64,000 bases of DNA. Source: Pseudomonas sp. FEN. Lineage in GTDB: Bacteria > Pseudomonadota > Gammaproteobacteria > Pseudomonadales > Pseudomonadaceae. Below are positions 7,711 to 16,831 of the stretch, piece after piece (the stretch's first letter is position 1; every line of letters begins with the position of its first letter). Location: assembly GCF_904067045.1 (NCBI RefSeq), contig NZ_CAJFDC010000036.1:637001-701000 (forward strand). The letters run 5' to 3'. The notes under the pieces are model-generated. The model made no database searches. It was not told the DNA's origin and saw nothing but the letters and a program-made list of their open reading frames with translations. The position numbers and the translations under genes were made by a program.

Positions 7711-8616
7711 TCAAACGGGCCGAGCCGTCGGCTCGCTTTCGCTGCGCAAGGCGGCGATGCGCTGGTCCTTTTCACTCCAGAGTTGGTTGACCCAGCCCTG
7801 GATCCACTGGCGAAACAGTGGGTCATTCTCGTAGTCGCCTTGCCACAGATCCGCGCTCAGCTCGCGAGTCTGGAAGTCGATGATGACCTTGGGCAGGTTG
7901 CCGCTGATCAGATCCCAGAACCCCGGAATCCGCTCCTGTGGATAGACCACGGTGACATCGAGGATCGCATCCAGCTGTTCGCCCATGGCCGCCAGCACGA
8001 AGGCCACGCCGCCGGCCTTGGGCTTGAGCAGGTAGCTGAAGGGCGAGTCTTGTTCCCGGCGCTTGGCCGGGCTGAAGCGGGTGCCTTCCAGGTAGTTGAC
8101 CACGGTCACCGGCTGGCGCTTGAACAGCTCGCAGGCGGCCTGGGTGATTTCCAGGTCATGGCCCTTGAGTTCGGGGTGCTTGTCGAGGAAAGCCTTGCTG
8201 TAGCGCTTCATGAAGGGGTAGTCCAGCGCCCACCAGGCCAGGCCCAGGAACGGCACCCAGATCAGCTCTTTCTTGAGGAAGAACTTGAAAAACGGCGTGC
8301 GCCGGTTGAGCGTCTGGATCAGCGCCGGGATATCGACCCAGGATTGATGGTTGCAGACCACCAGATACGAGGTGTCGCGGCGCAGGCCCTCGGCGCCACG
8401 AATATCCCAGCGGGTGGGGATGCACCGGGCGAAGATCAGCTTGTCGATCTCGGCCCAGGTTTCGGCGATCCACATCACCGCCCAACTGGCATAGTCGCGA
8501 AAGCGACCGCGCAGCAGTAGCTTGAGTAGAGCGAAGATCATCAGCGGGCCGAACAGTACCAGCGTGTTGAGCAACAGCAGGAGCGTGACGAAACTGCCGG
8601 TGAGCAGGCGGCGCAT
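7711..8616 (-). CDS. PlsC-type acyltransferase (YihG-like)
   Basis: A 301-residue inner-membrane protein with an N-terminal hydrophobic segment (residues about 8-35), the acyltransferase HX4D motif in NHQSWVD (about 90-96), and the lipid-binding motif around EGTRFSPAKR (about 175-184). It matches the long YihG-like branch of 1-acylglycerol-3-phosphate acyltransferases. It would transfer fatty acyl chains to a lysophospholipid in the inner membrane; the exact acyl preference cannot be read from sequence. The start ATG at 8616 precedes the hydrophobic segment. It appears to be a single-gene unit. Confidence 0.85.
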   Translation of the reverse strand: MRRLLTGSFVTLLLLLNTLVLFGPLMIFALLKLLLRGRFRDYASWAVMWIAETWAEIDKLIFARCIPTRWDIRGAEGLRRDTSYLVVCNHQSWVDIPALIQTLNRRTPFFKFFLKKELIWVPFLGLAWWALDYPFMKRYSKAFLDKHPELKGHDLEITQAACELFKRQPVTVVNYLEGTRFSPAKRREQDSPFSYLLKPKAGGVAFVLAAMGEQLDAILDVTVVYPQERIPGFWDLISGNLPKVIIDFQTRELSADLWQGDYENDPLFRQWIQGWVNQLWSEKDQRIAALRSESEPTARPV

Positions 8617-8778
8617 ACAGGGACTCTTTCAACGCGTTAGGGCGCGCCATGATAAAGGCGGCACGGGCAGACGCCAAATTGTGCAGGGGACGAATGTTTA
8701 ACAAGGTGTAGGCCAGCTGGGTGCCGATCAACCTGGCGCGAACAGGATCTTTGTAGGCGCTGTCGGTCGACGCCCGAT

Positions 8779-8834
8779 TGCCAGCGATGGCGATGTCATT
8801 GCACCACCGCTATCGCCAGCAAGCCGGCCCCCAC
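8779..8834. repeat. REP half-elements upstream of the retropepsin-like gene
   Basis: Short inverted segments (gccagcgatggcgat / atcgccagcaagccggcccccac). They are the only structure recognised in the 318-bp gap between the acyltransferase start and the next gene. Confidence 0.5.
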
Positions 8835-8934
8835 GGGCGCGGCTGTCCAACTGTCGGGTTTGTTCATGAACCAATGCGCTAATAGCGGTCTAAAATGGCG
8901 CCCCTTGTGTGTCCACTTAAAAGGTACAACTGAA

Positions 8935-9435
8935 GTGAAATCCATTCTTGCCCTGTTGTCCCTCCTGGCCCTGCCGGTCATGGCGGCCGAACCGACCCTC
9001 TACGGGCGCTACGAATATATCCAGTTGCCGGAAATCGGCCAGACCTTCAAGGCCAAGATGGACACCGGCGCCCTGACCGCCTCGCTGTCGGCCAAGGACA
9101 TCGAGCTGTTCAAGCGCGATGGCGAGGACTGGGTGCGCTTCCGCCTGGGTACCGCCGATGCTGGCAACAAGGTCTATGAGCACAAGGTCGCGCGCATCAG
9201 CAAGATCAAGACCCGTACCGAGGAAGACGAGGACGGCGAAGCCGCCGACCCGAGCAAGCGCCCGGTGGTGGAGCTGGAAATGTGTCTGGGCCACGTCAAG
9301 CGTAGCGTGGAGGTCAACCTGACCAACCGCAGCGGCTTCAACTACCCGCTGCTGATTGGCGCCAAGGCCCTGCGTGAGTTCGGTGCCGCGGTGAACCCGG
9401 CCCGTCGCTATACCGCCGACAAACCCGACTGCTGA
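8935..9435 (+). CDS. Exported retropepsin-like protease (RimB/RloA family)
   Basis: A 166-residue protein starting at GTG 8935 (VKSILALLSLLALPVMA), giving a clean signal peptide; upstream in-frame ATGs would bury it. The mature part has the aspartic protease core KMDTGALTASLSA (residues about 40-52, DTGA motif), and YPLLIGAKALREFGAAVNP near the end. The family is often labelled ATP-dependent zinc protease (RimK-associated), but the DTGA motif and fold indicate a retropepsin-like aspartic peptidase. Here it is periplasmic and lies just before creB, with a 58-bp gap, so cotranscription with creBC is possible. Confidence 0.8.
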   Translation: MKSILALLSLLALPVMAAEPTLYGRYEYIQLPEIGQTFKAKMDTGALTASLSAKDIELFKRDGEDWVRFRLGTADAGNKVYEHKVARISKIKTRTEEDEDGEAADPSKRPVVELEMCLGHVKRSVEVNLTNRSGFNYPLLIGAKALREFGAAVNPARRYTADKPDC

Positions 9436-9493
9436 TTGACGCGGCGGCAGGTGTCCGGCACCGTTGCGCGATCAACAGCCGTGCTCGGACGCC

Positions 9494-10174
9494 ATGCCCC
9501 ATATCCTGATTGTCGAAGACGAAGCGGCGATTGCCGATACCCTGATCTACGCCTTGCAGGGCGAAGGGTTTACCACCACCTGGTTGAACCTGGGGAGCGC
9601 GGCGGTCGAGCACCAGCGGGCTCTGCCTGCCGACCTGCTGATTCTCGATATCGGCCTGCCGGATATCAGCGGTTTCGAGGTGTGCAAGCAGCTGCGGCGC
9701 TTTACCGAAGTGCCGGTGATGTTTCTCAGCGCCCGCGATGGCGAGATCGACCGCGTGGTGGGCCTGGAAATCGGTGCCGACGATTATGTGGTCAAGCCCT
9801 TCAGTCCTCGGGAAGTCGCGGCGCGGGTACGGGCGATCCTCAAGCGCGTGGTGCCCCAGGCGTCGTCGACGGTTGCCAATGAGCGCTTCCTGGTCGATCA
9901 CGAGCGGGTGCAGATCGTCTATCGCGGCCAACCCTTGAGCCTGACCCGTCACGAATTCCGCCTGCTTGCCTGCCTGCTGGAACAGCCCGAACGGGTCTTC
10001 AGCCGCGAGCAGTTGCTCGATGCGTTGGGCGTGGCGGCGGATGCTGGCTACGAGCGTAATATCGACAGCCATATCAAGAGCCTGCGGGCCAAGCTGCGGG
10101 CGGTGGCCGTGGCTGCCGAGCCGATCCAGACCCATCGCGGCCTGGGCTACAGCTACAGTCCGGGGAACAGCTGA
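9494..10174 (+). CDS. creB: Response regulator CreB
   Basis: A 226-residue OmpR-family regulator. Receiver domain: acidic pair EDE (residues 8-10), phosphoacceptor Asp in LILDIGLPD (about 52), Thr/Ser in FLSARDG, Lys in VKPFSPRE. The C-terminal winged helix includes LTRHEFRLLACLLEQPERVFSR. ATG 9494 begins MPHILIVEDE; the longer frame from 9464 adds non-homologous residues. The gene overlaps creC by one base and belongs to creBCD, a carbon-source and beta-lactam-responsive system. Confidence 0.92.
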   Translation: MPHILIVEDEAAIADTLIYALQGEGFTTTWLNLGSAAVEHQRALPADLLILDIGLPDISGFEVCKQLRRFTEVPVMFLSARDGEIDRVVGLEIGADDYVVKPFSPREVAARVRAILKRVVPQASSTVANERFLVDHERVQIVYRGQPLSLTRHEFRLLACLLEQPERVFSREQLLDALGVAADAGYERNIDSHIKSLRAKLRAVAVAAEPIQTHRGLGYSYSPGNS

Positions 10175-11592
10175 TGCCGTTGGGGATCCGGATTTTCCTG
10201 GTGTACTTCCTCTTTGTCGGCCTGACCGGCTATTTCGTGCTGAACACGGTGATGAAGGAAATCCGCCCGGGCGTGCGTCAGTCCACCGAGGAAACCCTGG
10301 TGGACACCGCCAACCTGCTGGCGGAAATCCTCCATGATGATGTCAAGACCGGCACCCTGGCCCAGAGCCGCCTGCCGCAAGTGCTCAAGGCCTACGGCCA
10401 GCGCAAGCCGGCGGCGACCATCTGGGGCCTGGCGAAGAATCAGGTCAATCACCGGATCTATGTGACCGACAGCCACGGCATCGTGCTGCTTGATTCCGCC
10501 GAGCAGGCGGTGGGCCAGGACTATTCGCGCTGGAACGATGTCTACCTGACCCTGCGCGGCGAGTACGGCGCCCGCTCGACCCGGGTGGTGGACGGCGACC
10601 CGAACTCCTCGGTGATGCATGTCGGCGCGCCGATCACCGACAACGGCCAGATCATTGGCGTGGTCACGGTGGCCAAGCCCAACAGCTCGTTGCAGCCCTA
10701 CGTTGATCGTACCGAGCGCCGCCTGCTCTGGTACGGCGCCGGGCTGATCGGCCTGGGCCTGTTGTTCGGCGCGCTGCTGTCCTGGTGGCTGAGCGCGGCG
10801 TTGCGACGCCTGACCGCCTATGCCCAGGCGGTCAGTGAGGGGCGCAAGGCCGAGTTGCCGCACTATCGCGGTGGTGAGCTGGCGCAGTTGGCCAATGCCG
10901 TGGAGCACATGCGCACGCAACTGGAGGGCAAGGCCTATGTCGAGCGCTACGTGCACACCCTGACCCACGAGTTGAAAAGCCCGCTGGCGGCGATTCGCGG
11001 GGCGGCGGAGTTGTTGCAGGGGCAGATGCCGGAAGCCCAGCGCGAACGCTTCGTCGGCAATATCGACAGTGAAAGCGCGCGTATGCAGCAATTGATCGAG
11101 CGGCTGCTGAACCTGGCGTTGGTGGAGCAGCGCCAAGTGCTGGAGGAACAGCTCGAGGTACCATTGGCGAGCTTGGTGGATGACGTGTTGCAGGCCCAGG
11201 CCGCGCGGATCGAGCGCGCGCATTTGCGCGTGGAGCAGTCGATTGCGCCGGACCTGAAGGTGTTCGGCGAACCGTTCCTGCTGCGCCAGGCCATCGGTAA
11301 CCTGCTGGACAATGCGCTGGACTTCACGCCGTCCGAAGGGCTTGTGCGCTTCACGGCCGAGCGCCAGGGCCGGCAGTTGTGCTTCACGCTGTTCAATCAG
11401 GCCGAGGCGATTCCCGAGTATGCCTTGCCGAGGTTGAGCGAGCGCTTCTACTCCTTGCCGCGACCAGGCAGTGGGCGCAAGAGCACTGGGCTGGGGCTGA
11501 ACTTTGTCGAGGAAGTGATGAAGCTGCACGGTGGCGAACTGCGCATTGGCAATGTACCCGGCGGGGTCGAGGTCAGCCTGCGCTTTCCCTGA
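10174..11592 (+). CDS. creC: Sensor histidine kinase CreC
   Basis: A 472-residue inner-membrane kinase. TM1 is at residues about 5-25, a periplasmic sensor domain of about 155 residues follows, TM2 is at about 185-205, then HAMP. The H-box is THELKSPLAAIRGAAELL (His about 266), the N-box is GNLLDNALDF, and the G-box is GLGLNFVEEV. It autophosphorylates and activates CreB. The ATG shares its A with the creB stop codon. In pseudomonads the CreBC system responds to cell-wall stress and controls creD. Confidence 0.92.
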   Translation: MPLGIRIFLVYFLFVGLTGYFVLNTVMKEIRPGVRQSTEETLVDTANLLAEILHDDVKTGTLAQSRLPQVLKAYGQRKPAATIWGLAKNQVNHRIYVTDSHGIVLLDSAEQAVGQDYSRWNDVYLTLRGEYGARSTRVVDGDPNSSVMHVGAPITDNGQIIGVVTVAKPNSSLQPYVDRTERRLLWYGAGLIGLGLLFGALLSWWLSAALRRLTAYAQAVSEGRKAELPHYRGGELAQLANAVEHMRTQLEGKAYVERYVHTLTHELKSPLAAIRGAAELLQGQMPEAQRERFVGNIDSESARMQQLIERLLNLALVEQRQVLEEQLEVPLASLVDDVLQAQAARIERAHLRVEQSIAPDLKVFGEPFLLRQAIGNLLDNALDFTPSEGLVRFTAERQGRQLCFTLFNQAEAIPEYALPRLSERFYSLPRPGSGRKSTGLGLNFVEEVMKLHGGELRIGNVPGGVEVSLRFP

Positions 11593-11687
11593 TTCGCACG
11601 GCATCTCCACACACTCTCCACATTCGCTCCATCACGCCCTCAAACAGGCTGCGCAGACTCTCCCTCATTCCAACAGGGAGAGAACCC

Positions 11688-13061
11688 ATGAACCGCAGTC
11701 TGGCTATAAAACTCGGGGCGATTGCCCTACTGATGTTGTTGTTGCTGATCCCCTTGATGATGATCGATGGGATCATCAGCGAGCGCCAGCGCTTGCGCGA
11801 CGCTGTCCTCGAAGATATCGCCCGCAGTTCCAGCTACAGCCAGCAATTGAGCGGCCCGCTGCTGGTGGTGCCGTATCGCCAGACCGTGCGCGAATGGAAG
11901 ACCGACGCCAAGGGCGAGCGCTATCAGCAGAGCAGCGAAGTCAGCGGGCGCCTGTACTTCTTGCCGGAGCGCTTCGAAATCGATGGCAAGGTCCGGACCG
12001 AGCGGCGCTCGCGGGGGATCTATGAGGCGCGGCTGTTTCACGCCGACAACCAGATCAGCGGTAGCTTCACATTACCGTCGCAATTGGGCATCACGGAAGG
12101 CTTCACCGACTACCGCTTCGACGCACCCTACCTGGCGGTGGGTATCAGCGATATCCGTGGCATCGAAAACGCCCTGACCTTGCAACTGGGCAGCCAGAGT
12201 CTGGAATTCCTGCCCGGAACCCAGGTCAGTTGGCTGGGCGACGGTGTGCATGTGAACCTGCCGCGTCTCGACAGCCGGGAAGAACAACGCCTCGACTTCG
12301 CGTTCGACCTGACCCTGCAAGGCACCGGCCAGTTGCAGGTACTGCCGGTGGGCAAGACCAGCAAGGTGCGTCTGGCCGCCGATTGGCCGCACCCCAGCTT
12401 TATCGGCAACTATCTGCCAGCCCAACGGGAAGTGACCGATCAGGGTTTCAGTGCCAACTGGCAGACGTCATTCTTCTCCACCAATCTGCGTGAAGCCCTG
12501 AACAACTGCCTGGCCACCACCGACTGCGATGGCTTCAAGTCCCGCAGCTTCGGCGTAAGCTTTATCGAACCGGTGGACCAGTACCTCAAATCCGATCGGG
12601 CGATCAAATATGCCTTGTTGTTTATCGCCCTGACCTTTGCCGGCTTCTTTCTGTTCGAAGTGCTCAAGCGTCTGGCGGTACACCCGATCCAGTACGCCCT
12701 GGTCGGGGTGGCGCTGGCTTTCTTCTACCTGTTGTTGCTGTCGCTGTCCGAGCATCTGGGGTTTGGCCTGGCGTACCTGGTGTCGGCAGCCGCTTGTGTC
12801 GGGCTGATCGGTTTCTATGTCTGCCATGTGTTGCGCAGCCTGACTCATGGCCTGGGCTTCGGTGTCAGCCTGGTCGCGTTGTATGGCTTGCTCTACGGGC
12901 TGCTGAGCGCCGAGGACTATGCCTTGTTGATGGGCTCGCTGCTGCTGTTCTGCCTGCTTGGGGTGTTCATGGTGCTGACCCGCAAACTCGACTGGTATGG
13001 GATCGGCCAGGGCAAGCCCGCCGAAGCGCTGAACTTCGATATCGGAGCGGCGCATGAGTAG
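11688..13061 (+). CDS. creD: Inner membrane protein CreD
   Basis: A 457-residue protein starting at ATG 11688 (MNRSLAIKLG), with AGGGAGAG just upstream. One N-terminal membrane anchor (residues about 8-28) precedes a large periplasmic domain (to about 305). A C-terminal block of closely spaced hydrophobic helices (about 308-440) follows, beginning YALLFIALTFAGFFLFEVLK. This layout matches CreD, the main target of CreBC, whose biochemical role is unknown. The gap from creC is 95 bp. I could not identify a convincing pair of TTCAC repeats (cre tag) there. Confidence 0.92.
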   Translation: MNRSLAIKLGAIALLMLLLLIPLMMIDGIISERQRLRDAVLEDIARSSSYSQQLSGPLLVVPYRQTVREWKTDAKGERYQQSSEVSGRLYFLPERFEIDGKVRTERRSRGIYEARLFHADNQISGSFTLPSQLGITEGFTDYRFDAPYLAVGISDIRGIENALTLQLGSQSLEFLPGTQVSWLGDGVHVNLPRLDSREEQRLDFAFDLTLQGTGQLQVLPVGKTSKVRLAADWPHPSFIGNYLPAQREVTDQGFSANWQTSFFSTNLREALNNCLATTDCDGFKSRSFGVSFIEPVDQYLKSDRAIKYALLFIALTFAGFFLFEVLKRLAVHPIQYALVGVALAFFYLLLLSLSEHLGFGLAYLVSAAACVGLIGFYVCHVLRSLTHGLGFGVSLVALYGLLYGLLSAEDYALLMGSLLLFCLLGVFMVLTRKLDWYGIGQGKPAEALNFDIGAAHE

Positions 13062-13162
13062 GTCGCTGGGGTTGCGCGAAGATCAGCAGTGGGGCGCCGA
13101 GTTGGCGCGCCTGCTCGAGGGCGCCAGGAACGGGGCCTGTCAGTGGACGCCGAACCCGACCC

Positions 13163-13262
13163 CTGCAGGAGCCGAGCTTGCTCGCGAAGGGGTCGTTGAG
13201 TCTGGCATCGTTTGTTCGTCCGCCATCGCTGCGGTGCGGCGTCCCGACAAGCCAGGCTCCGA
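13163..13262. repeat. REP pair downstream of creD
   Basis: Arms tgcaggagccgagcttgctcgcgaa and ggcgtcccgacaagccaggctccgag flank a spacer of about 50 bp. They occupy most of the gap between creD and the convergent exonuclease gene. Confidence 0.65.
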
Positions 13263-13277
13263 GGGGCTTCGGTGTGG

Positions 13278-13985
13278 CTAGAAGGCGTGCGTCTGCTGGC
13301 GGCGTTTCCACTGGTTCAGGCGCTGCTGCAGATTCAACGGGCTGTGGATCTGTTGCTGGCGCGCCCGGCTGAACAGGATCAGCGCCAGTTCGGCGGTAGC
13401 CAGGGCGTCGGCGCTGGCGTGATGGCGCTCGTGCACCTGCAACTTGAAATAGTCGATCCAGTCGTCCAGCCCGGCTTCGCGCAGGGTTGCGTGCGGGCAC
13501 AGCAACTGCGCGATGTCGGCCACATCGAAAAACGGATGTTGCAGGCGGTAACCGAGGCTGTCTTTCAGCGCGCGGGCGAGCATGTGCTGGTCGAAGGGGG
13601 CGTGGAACGCCAGCAGCGGGCTGTCGCCGACGAACTCCATGAAGTCCAGCAACGCCTGCGCCGGATCGCTGCCGGCGGCCAGGGCGCTCGGACCCAGGCC
13701 ATGGATCAGCACGCTGGGGTTGACGCTTTGCCCGGGGCGCGACAACGTTCGCTCGAAACACTGTCCCAGGTCGATGGCGCCGTCTTCGATGACCACCGCA
13801 CCGATGGACAGTACCTGGTCGCGGTTCAGGTTCAGGCCGCTGGTTTCCAGGTCGACGACAATCCAGCGCTGCTCGCGTAACGAACAGCTGCCCAGGGGCT
13901 TGGCGGCCGACAGTTGTGTGACCCGCGCCAATGTGGCGGTATCCAGTATCGGCTTGCTGGCTCTCAGCCAGGAAAACAGCTTCAC
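13278..13985 (-). CDS. DnaQ-like 3'-5' exonuclease
   Basis: A 235-residue DEDDh exonuclease. Exo I is VVDLETSGLN (Asp/Glu, residues about 44-53), Exo II is FHAPFDQHML with Asp, and Exo III is HHASADALATAE with the His and Asp. It resembles the stand-alone DnaQ/PolC-type exonucleases of pseudomonads rather than the Pol III epsilon subunit, as it lacks an obvious clamp-binding linker. Its ATG overlaps the stop of the upstream DUF294 gene by 4 bp, so the two are made together. The substrate (DNA or RNA) is not evident. Confidence 0.85.
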   Translation of the reverse strand: MKLFSWLRASKPILDTATLARVTQLSAAKPLGSCSLREQRWIVVDLETSGLNLNRDQVLSIGAVVIEDGAIDLGQCFERTLSRPGQSVNPSVLIHGLGPSALAAGSDPAQALLDFMEFVGDSPLLAFHAPFDQHMLARALKDSLGYRLQHPFFDVADIAQLLCPHATLREAGLDDWIDYFKLQVHERHHASADALATAELALILFSRARQQQIHSPLNLQQRLNQWKRRQQTHAF

Positions 13986-15916
13986 AGCTGATACCGCAGC
14001 GCCAGGCTGCTTTGCAGGCGTTGCGCCTGGCGCAGGGCTTCGCGCAGGATGCGCCGGTCCAACTGGTTGAGGCTGTCCGGATCGACCCGGTTGGAGTGCG
14101 GCAGGTTGTGCCGGGTTTGCAGTTGATGCTGCTGCAGGCGGGTCTGCTGGATGAAGTGATAGGCCTCTTCATAGGCCGCGCCGTCGAGGCGTTCGATCAC
14201 CTCCTTGGCCACCAGTTGGCGCAGGCGTTCGATGGTGTTGCCGGCTTCGATGCCGTTGGCCAGTGCCAGCAGGCGGGCGCCGTCGACGAAGGGGGTCAGG
14301 CCCTGGACTTTCAGGTCCAGGGTGGCCTTGTCGCCACCGTTGCGGGTCAGCACGAACTCGCGCAAACGGCCCACCGGCGGGCGCTGGCGCAAGGCGTTGT
14401 CGGCCATCATGCGCTGGAACAGTCGATTGTCGGCCACCTGATCGAGGATGCCCTGGCGCAGTTGTTGGCAGCCCCGTTCCTCGCCCCAGACCACCCGCAG
14501 GTCGAAATAGATGGTCGATGCCAGCAGGTTTTCCGGCGTGGCTTCACGAATAAAAGCGGCGAAGAGTCGGGTCCATTCCGCACGGGACAGGCACAGCTTG
14601 GGGTTGCCGGCCATGATGTTGCCCTTGCACAGGCTGAAGCCGCACAGCGCCAGGTTCTGGTTGATCTGTTGCGCCAGGGGCAGCAATTTGCCGCGAATCT
14701 CGGCGGCCTGGACGGCATCGCGGGCTTCGAACAGGATGCCGTTGTCCTGGTCGGTGAACAGCGTCTGTTCGCGACGGCCTTCGCTGCCGAAGCACAGCCA
14801 ACTGAAGGGCACGCCCGGGTCGCCCTTGTCGGCCAGGGTCAACTCGATCACCCGGCAGACGGTGTGGTCGTTGAGCAGGGTGATGATCTGGGTGATCTGG
14901 GTCGAAGACGCACCGTGAGCCAGCATGCGCTCCACCAATTGGCCGATCTCGCCGCGAATCGCTATCAGGTTGTCCAATCGCGGCGCGCTGCGGATGGTCC
15001 GCGCCAGATGCACCAGGTCGACCCGTTGCAGGGAGAACAGGTCACGCTCGGAGACCACGCCACACAGCCGCTGCTCTTTCACCAGGCAGACGTGGGCGAT
15101 GTGCCGTTCGGTCATGGCAATCGCGGCGTCGAAGGCGCTGTGGTCCGGGCTCAGGGCGAAGGGCGCCTCGGTCATGTGCCGGTCGATGGGCTGATTGAAG
15201 TCCTGGACACCGTCGGCCACCACCTGGCGCAGGTCGCGCAGGGTGAAGATGCCGATCGGGGCCTTGGCCTCATTGGTCACCACTATGCTGCCGACCTGTT
15301 GCTCGTGCATCAGGGTCACGGCTTCGCGCAGTGGCGTGCCCGGCGGGCAGGTCACGGGGTGGCGCATTGCCAGTTCGCCTAGGCGGCTGTTGAGCGAGTA
15401 TTGGGTGCCGAGGGTTTCCACGGCTTTGCGCTGGACTTGCTGGTTGATCTGGTCCAGCAGGCTGCTGACACTGCGCAGGGCAAAGTTGCGAAAGACGTCG
15501 GAGGACGAGAACAGCTTGATGAACGCTACTTTGTTCAATTGCAGGCAGAAGGTGTCTTCGCCAGCCAGGTGTTCGGTACGGGTGGCCCGCTCGCCGAGCA
15601 ACGCCGCGAGGGGGAAACACTCGCCGGTGGTGATTTCGAAGACGGTTTCGCTGCCGTCCTTGGTTGCGTATGGGCGTTCGCCGACCACATGGCCCTGCTT
15701 GACGATATAGAAGTGCTCCACCGGCCCGTCGCTGGGCTTGATGATGCTCTCGCCAGTGCCGTAGAAACGCAGCTGGCACTGCTCGACCAGATAGGCCAGA
15801 TGGGCGTTCTCCATCTGGTTGAAGGGCGGGAATTGCTGCAGGAACTGCAAGGTGCCGTGGATGTTTTGCAACACCGCGGTCTTCCCAGCCTGGGTGAAGG
15901 CATCCGCTTTGCTCAT
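13982..15916 (-). CDS. cNMP-binding/CBS/DUF294 nucleotidyltransferase-like protein
   Basis: A 644-residue protein starting MSKADAFTQAG at ATG 15916; longer frames add unrelated leader. Domains in order: cyclic-nucleotide-binding-like domain (about 25-135), two CBS domains (about 155-275), a GlnD/GlnE-like nucleotidyltransferase core with GSEGRREQTLFTDQDN (the GS..DxD pattern, about 338-353), and a helical C-terminal domain (about 480-640). The family is thought to act as a nucleotide-sensing signal protein, but target and reaction are unproven. It overlaps the exonuclease gene downstream, a pairing common in Pseudomonas. Confidence 0.88.
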   Translation of the reverse strand: MSKADAFTQAGKTAVLQNIHGTLQFLQQFPPFNQMENAHLAYLVEQCQLRFYGTGESIIKPSDGPVEHFYIVKQGHVVGERPYATKDGSETVFEITTGECFPLAALLGERATRTEHLAGEDTFCLQLNKVAFIKLFSSSDVFRNFALRSVSSLLDQINQQVQRKAVETLGTQYSLNSRLGELAMRHPVTCPPGTPLREAVTLMHEQQVGSIVVTNEAKAPIGIFTLRDLRQVVADGVQDFNQPIDRHMTEAPFALSPDHSAFDAAIAMTERHIAHVCLVKEQRLCGVVSERDLFSLQRVDLVHLARTIRSAPRLDNLIAIRGEIGQLVERMLAHGASSTQITQIITLLNDHTVCRVIELTLADKGDPGVPFSWLCFGSEGRREQTLFTDQDNGILFEARDAVQAAEIRGKLLPLAQQINQNLALCGFSLCKGNIMAGNPKLCLSRAEWTRLFAAFIREATPENLLASTIYFDLRVVWGEERGCQQLRQGILDQVADNRLFQRMMADNALRQRPPVGRLREFVLTRNGGDKATLDLKVQGLTPFVDGARLLALANGIEAGNTIERLRQLVAKEVIERLDGAAYEEAYHFIQQTRLQQHQLQTRHNLPHSNRVDPDSLNQLDRRILREALRQAQRLQSSLALRYQL

Positions 15917-16167
15917 GACCGCTATCGCTTTTTTGTGCGTTGTTATGTGGGCGAATAATCGCCGTTGCGAGCATGGTCGGCTCCCTCTCCCCGGGTGCCC
16001 ATTGGACGTAAGTCTAGGTCTGTGAAATAGCCTACAGTTGAACAAGTAGATTCTTAACAAATCTCGACTTGGAAAACTTTCCGACGAAGTGCACATTGAG
16101 CGGCGGTTTAGTGATGTCTGAGCACTGTGCCAGGGAATTGGATTGCCAAGGGATACCAGAGAGCTAT

Positions 16168-16611
16168 ATGTCCGACCACGATATTTTGAGCGATGCCGAG
16201 CGCGAGGCCATACTGCAGGTGATGCAGGCACCGCAAATGTCATATCAGCGGGTCCTGATCGTCGATGACGACCAGGATGCCCGGGAATTGCTGTCGGAAA
16301 TTCTTGCCCTGCACGATATCCATTGCGTAACCGCCGCCAGTGGCGCGGCCGCTTTTGCCTTGCTGGAGTCCAATCGCGGCATTGGTTTGCTGATCACTGA
16401 TTTGCGCATGGCCGACGATGGACTCGATCTGATCCGCAAGGTGCGGGAGTCCGAGCGGGCGGCGTTGCCGATCATCATCGTGTCCGGCAATGCCGATGTG
16501 CGCGATGCCATTGATGCGATGCATTTGAGCGTGGTGGATTTTCTGCTCAAGCCGATCGATACCGCGAAGCTGTTGAAGCTGGTCAAGCGTGAGCTGGGGA
16601 TGGTGGCCTAG
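16168..16611 (+). CDS. Stand-alone response-regulator receiver protein
   Basis: A 147-residue protein when started at ATG 16168 (MSDHDILSDAE), which has AGAGAG 5-10 bases upstream; ATG 16114 and 16069 are alternatives. It is one CheY-like receiver: acidic DDD in VLIVDDDQD, phosphoacceptor Asp in LITDLRMAD, Ser in IIVSGNAD, and Lys in LLKPIDTAK. No output domain is present beyond a roughly 30-residue N-terminal extension. It is divergent from the DUF294/exonuclease pair and no histidine kinase gene adjoins it, so the partner is unknown. Confidence 0.82.
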   Translation: MSDHDILSDAEREAILQVMQAPQMSYQRVLIVDDDQDARELLSEILALHDIHCVTAASGAAAFALLESNRGIGLLITDLRMADDGLDLIRKVRESERAALPIIIVSGNADVRDAIDAMHLSVVDFLLKPIDTAKLLKLVKRELGMVA

Positions 16612-16614
16612 GCC

Positions 16615-16726
16615 CTGTAGGACCGGCGGTCGCGCTCGGTTGCTCGCGATGGGGCACCAGGCAGCGTGGGGTATCAGATGCCCAGCGTTATCGTTGACGT
16701 CCATCGCGAGCAAGCTCGCTCCTACA
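16615..16726. repeat. REPIN after the receiver gene
   Basis: Left arm ctgtaggaccggcggtcgcgctcggttgctcgcgatggg in pieces, right arm ccatcgcgagcaagctcgctcctaca; the gtaggagcgag..ctcg subtype. Confidence 0.75.
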
Positions 16727-16776
16727 TTAGGGAGCGGTGTCGAGATTAGGGCGCGGCGTGTCGAGGTCTCTGGAAT

Positions 16777-16811
16777 GAAAAAGCCCTGATCGTTGCCGAT
16801 CAGGGCTTTTC
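16777..16811. terminator. Bidirectional terminator between receiver gene and glcB
   Basis: Perfect stem AAAAAGCCCTGATCG / CGATCAGGGCTTTT with a short TTGC loop, 21 bp from the glcB stop codon. Confidence 0.9.
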
Positions 16812-16831
16812 TATTAGCCATCGGCGCGCAT

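Noticed and set aside
11593..11687. cre tag (TTCAC-N6-TTCAC) upstream of creD
   Set aside because: Only partial words (ATTCGCTCCATCAC) are present; no pair with correct spacing.
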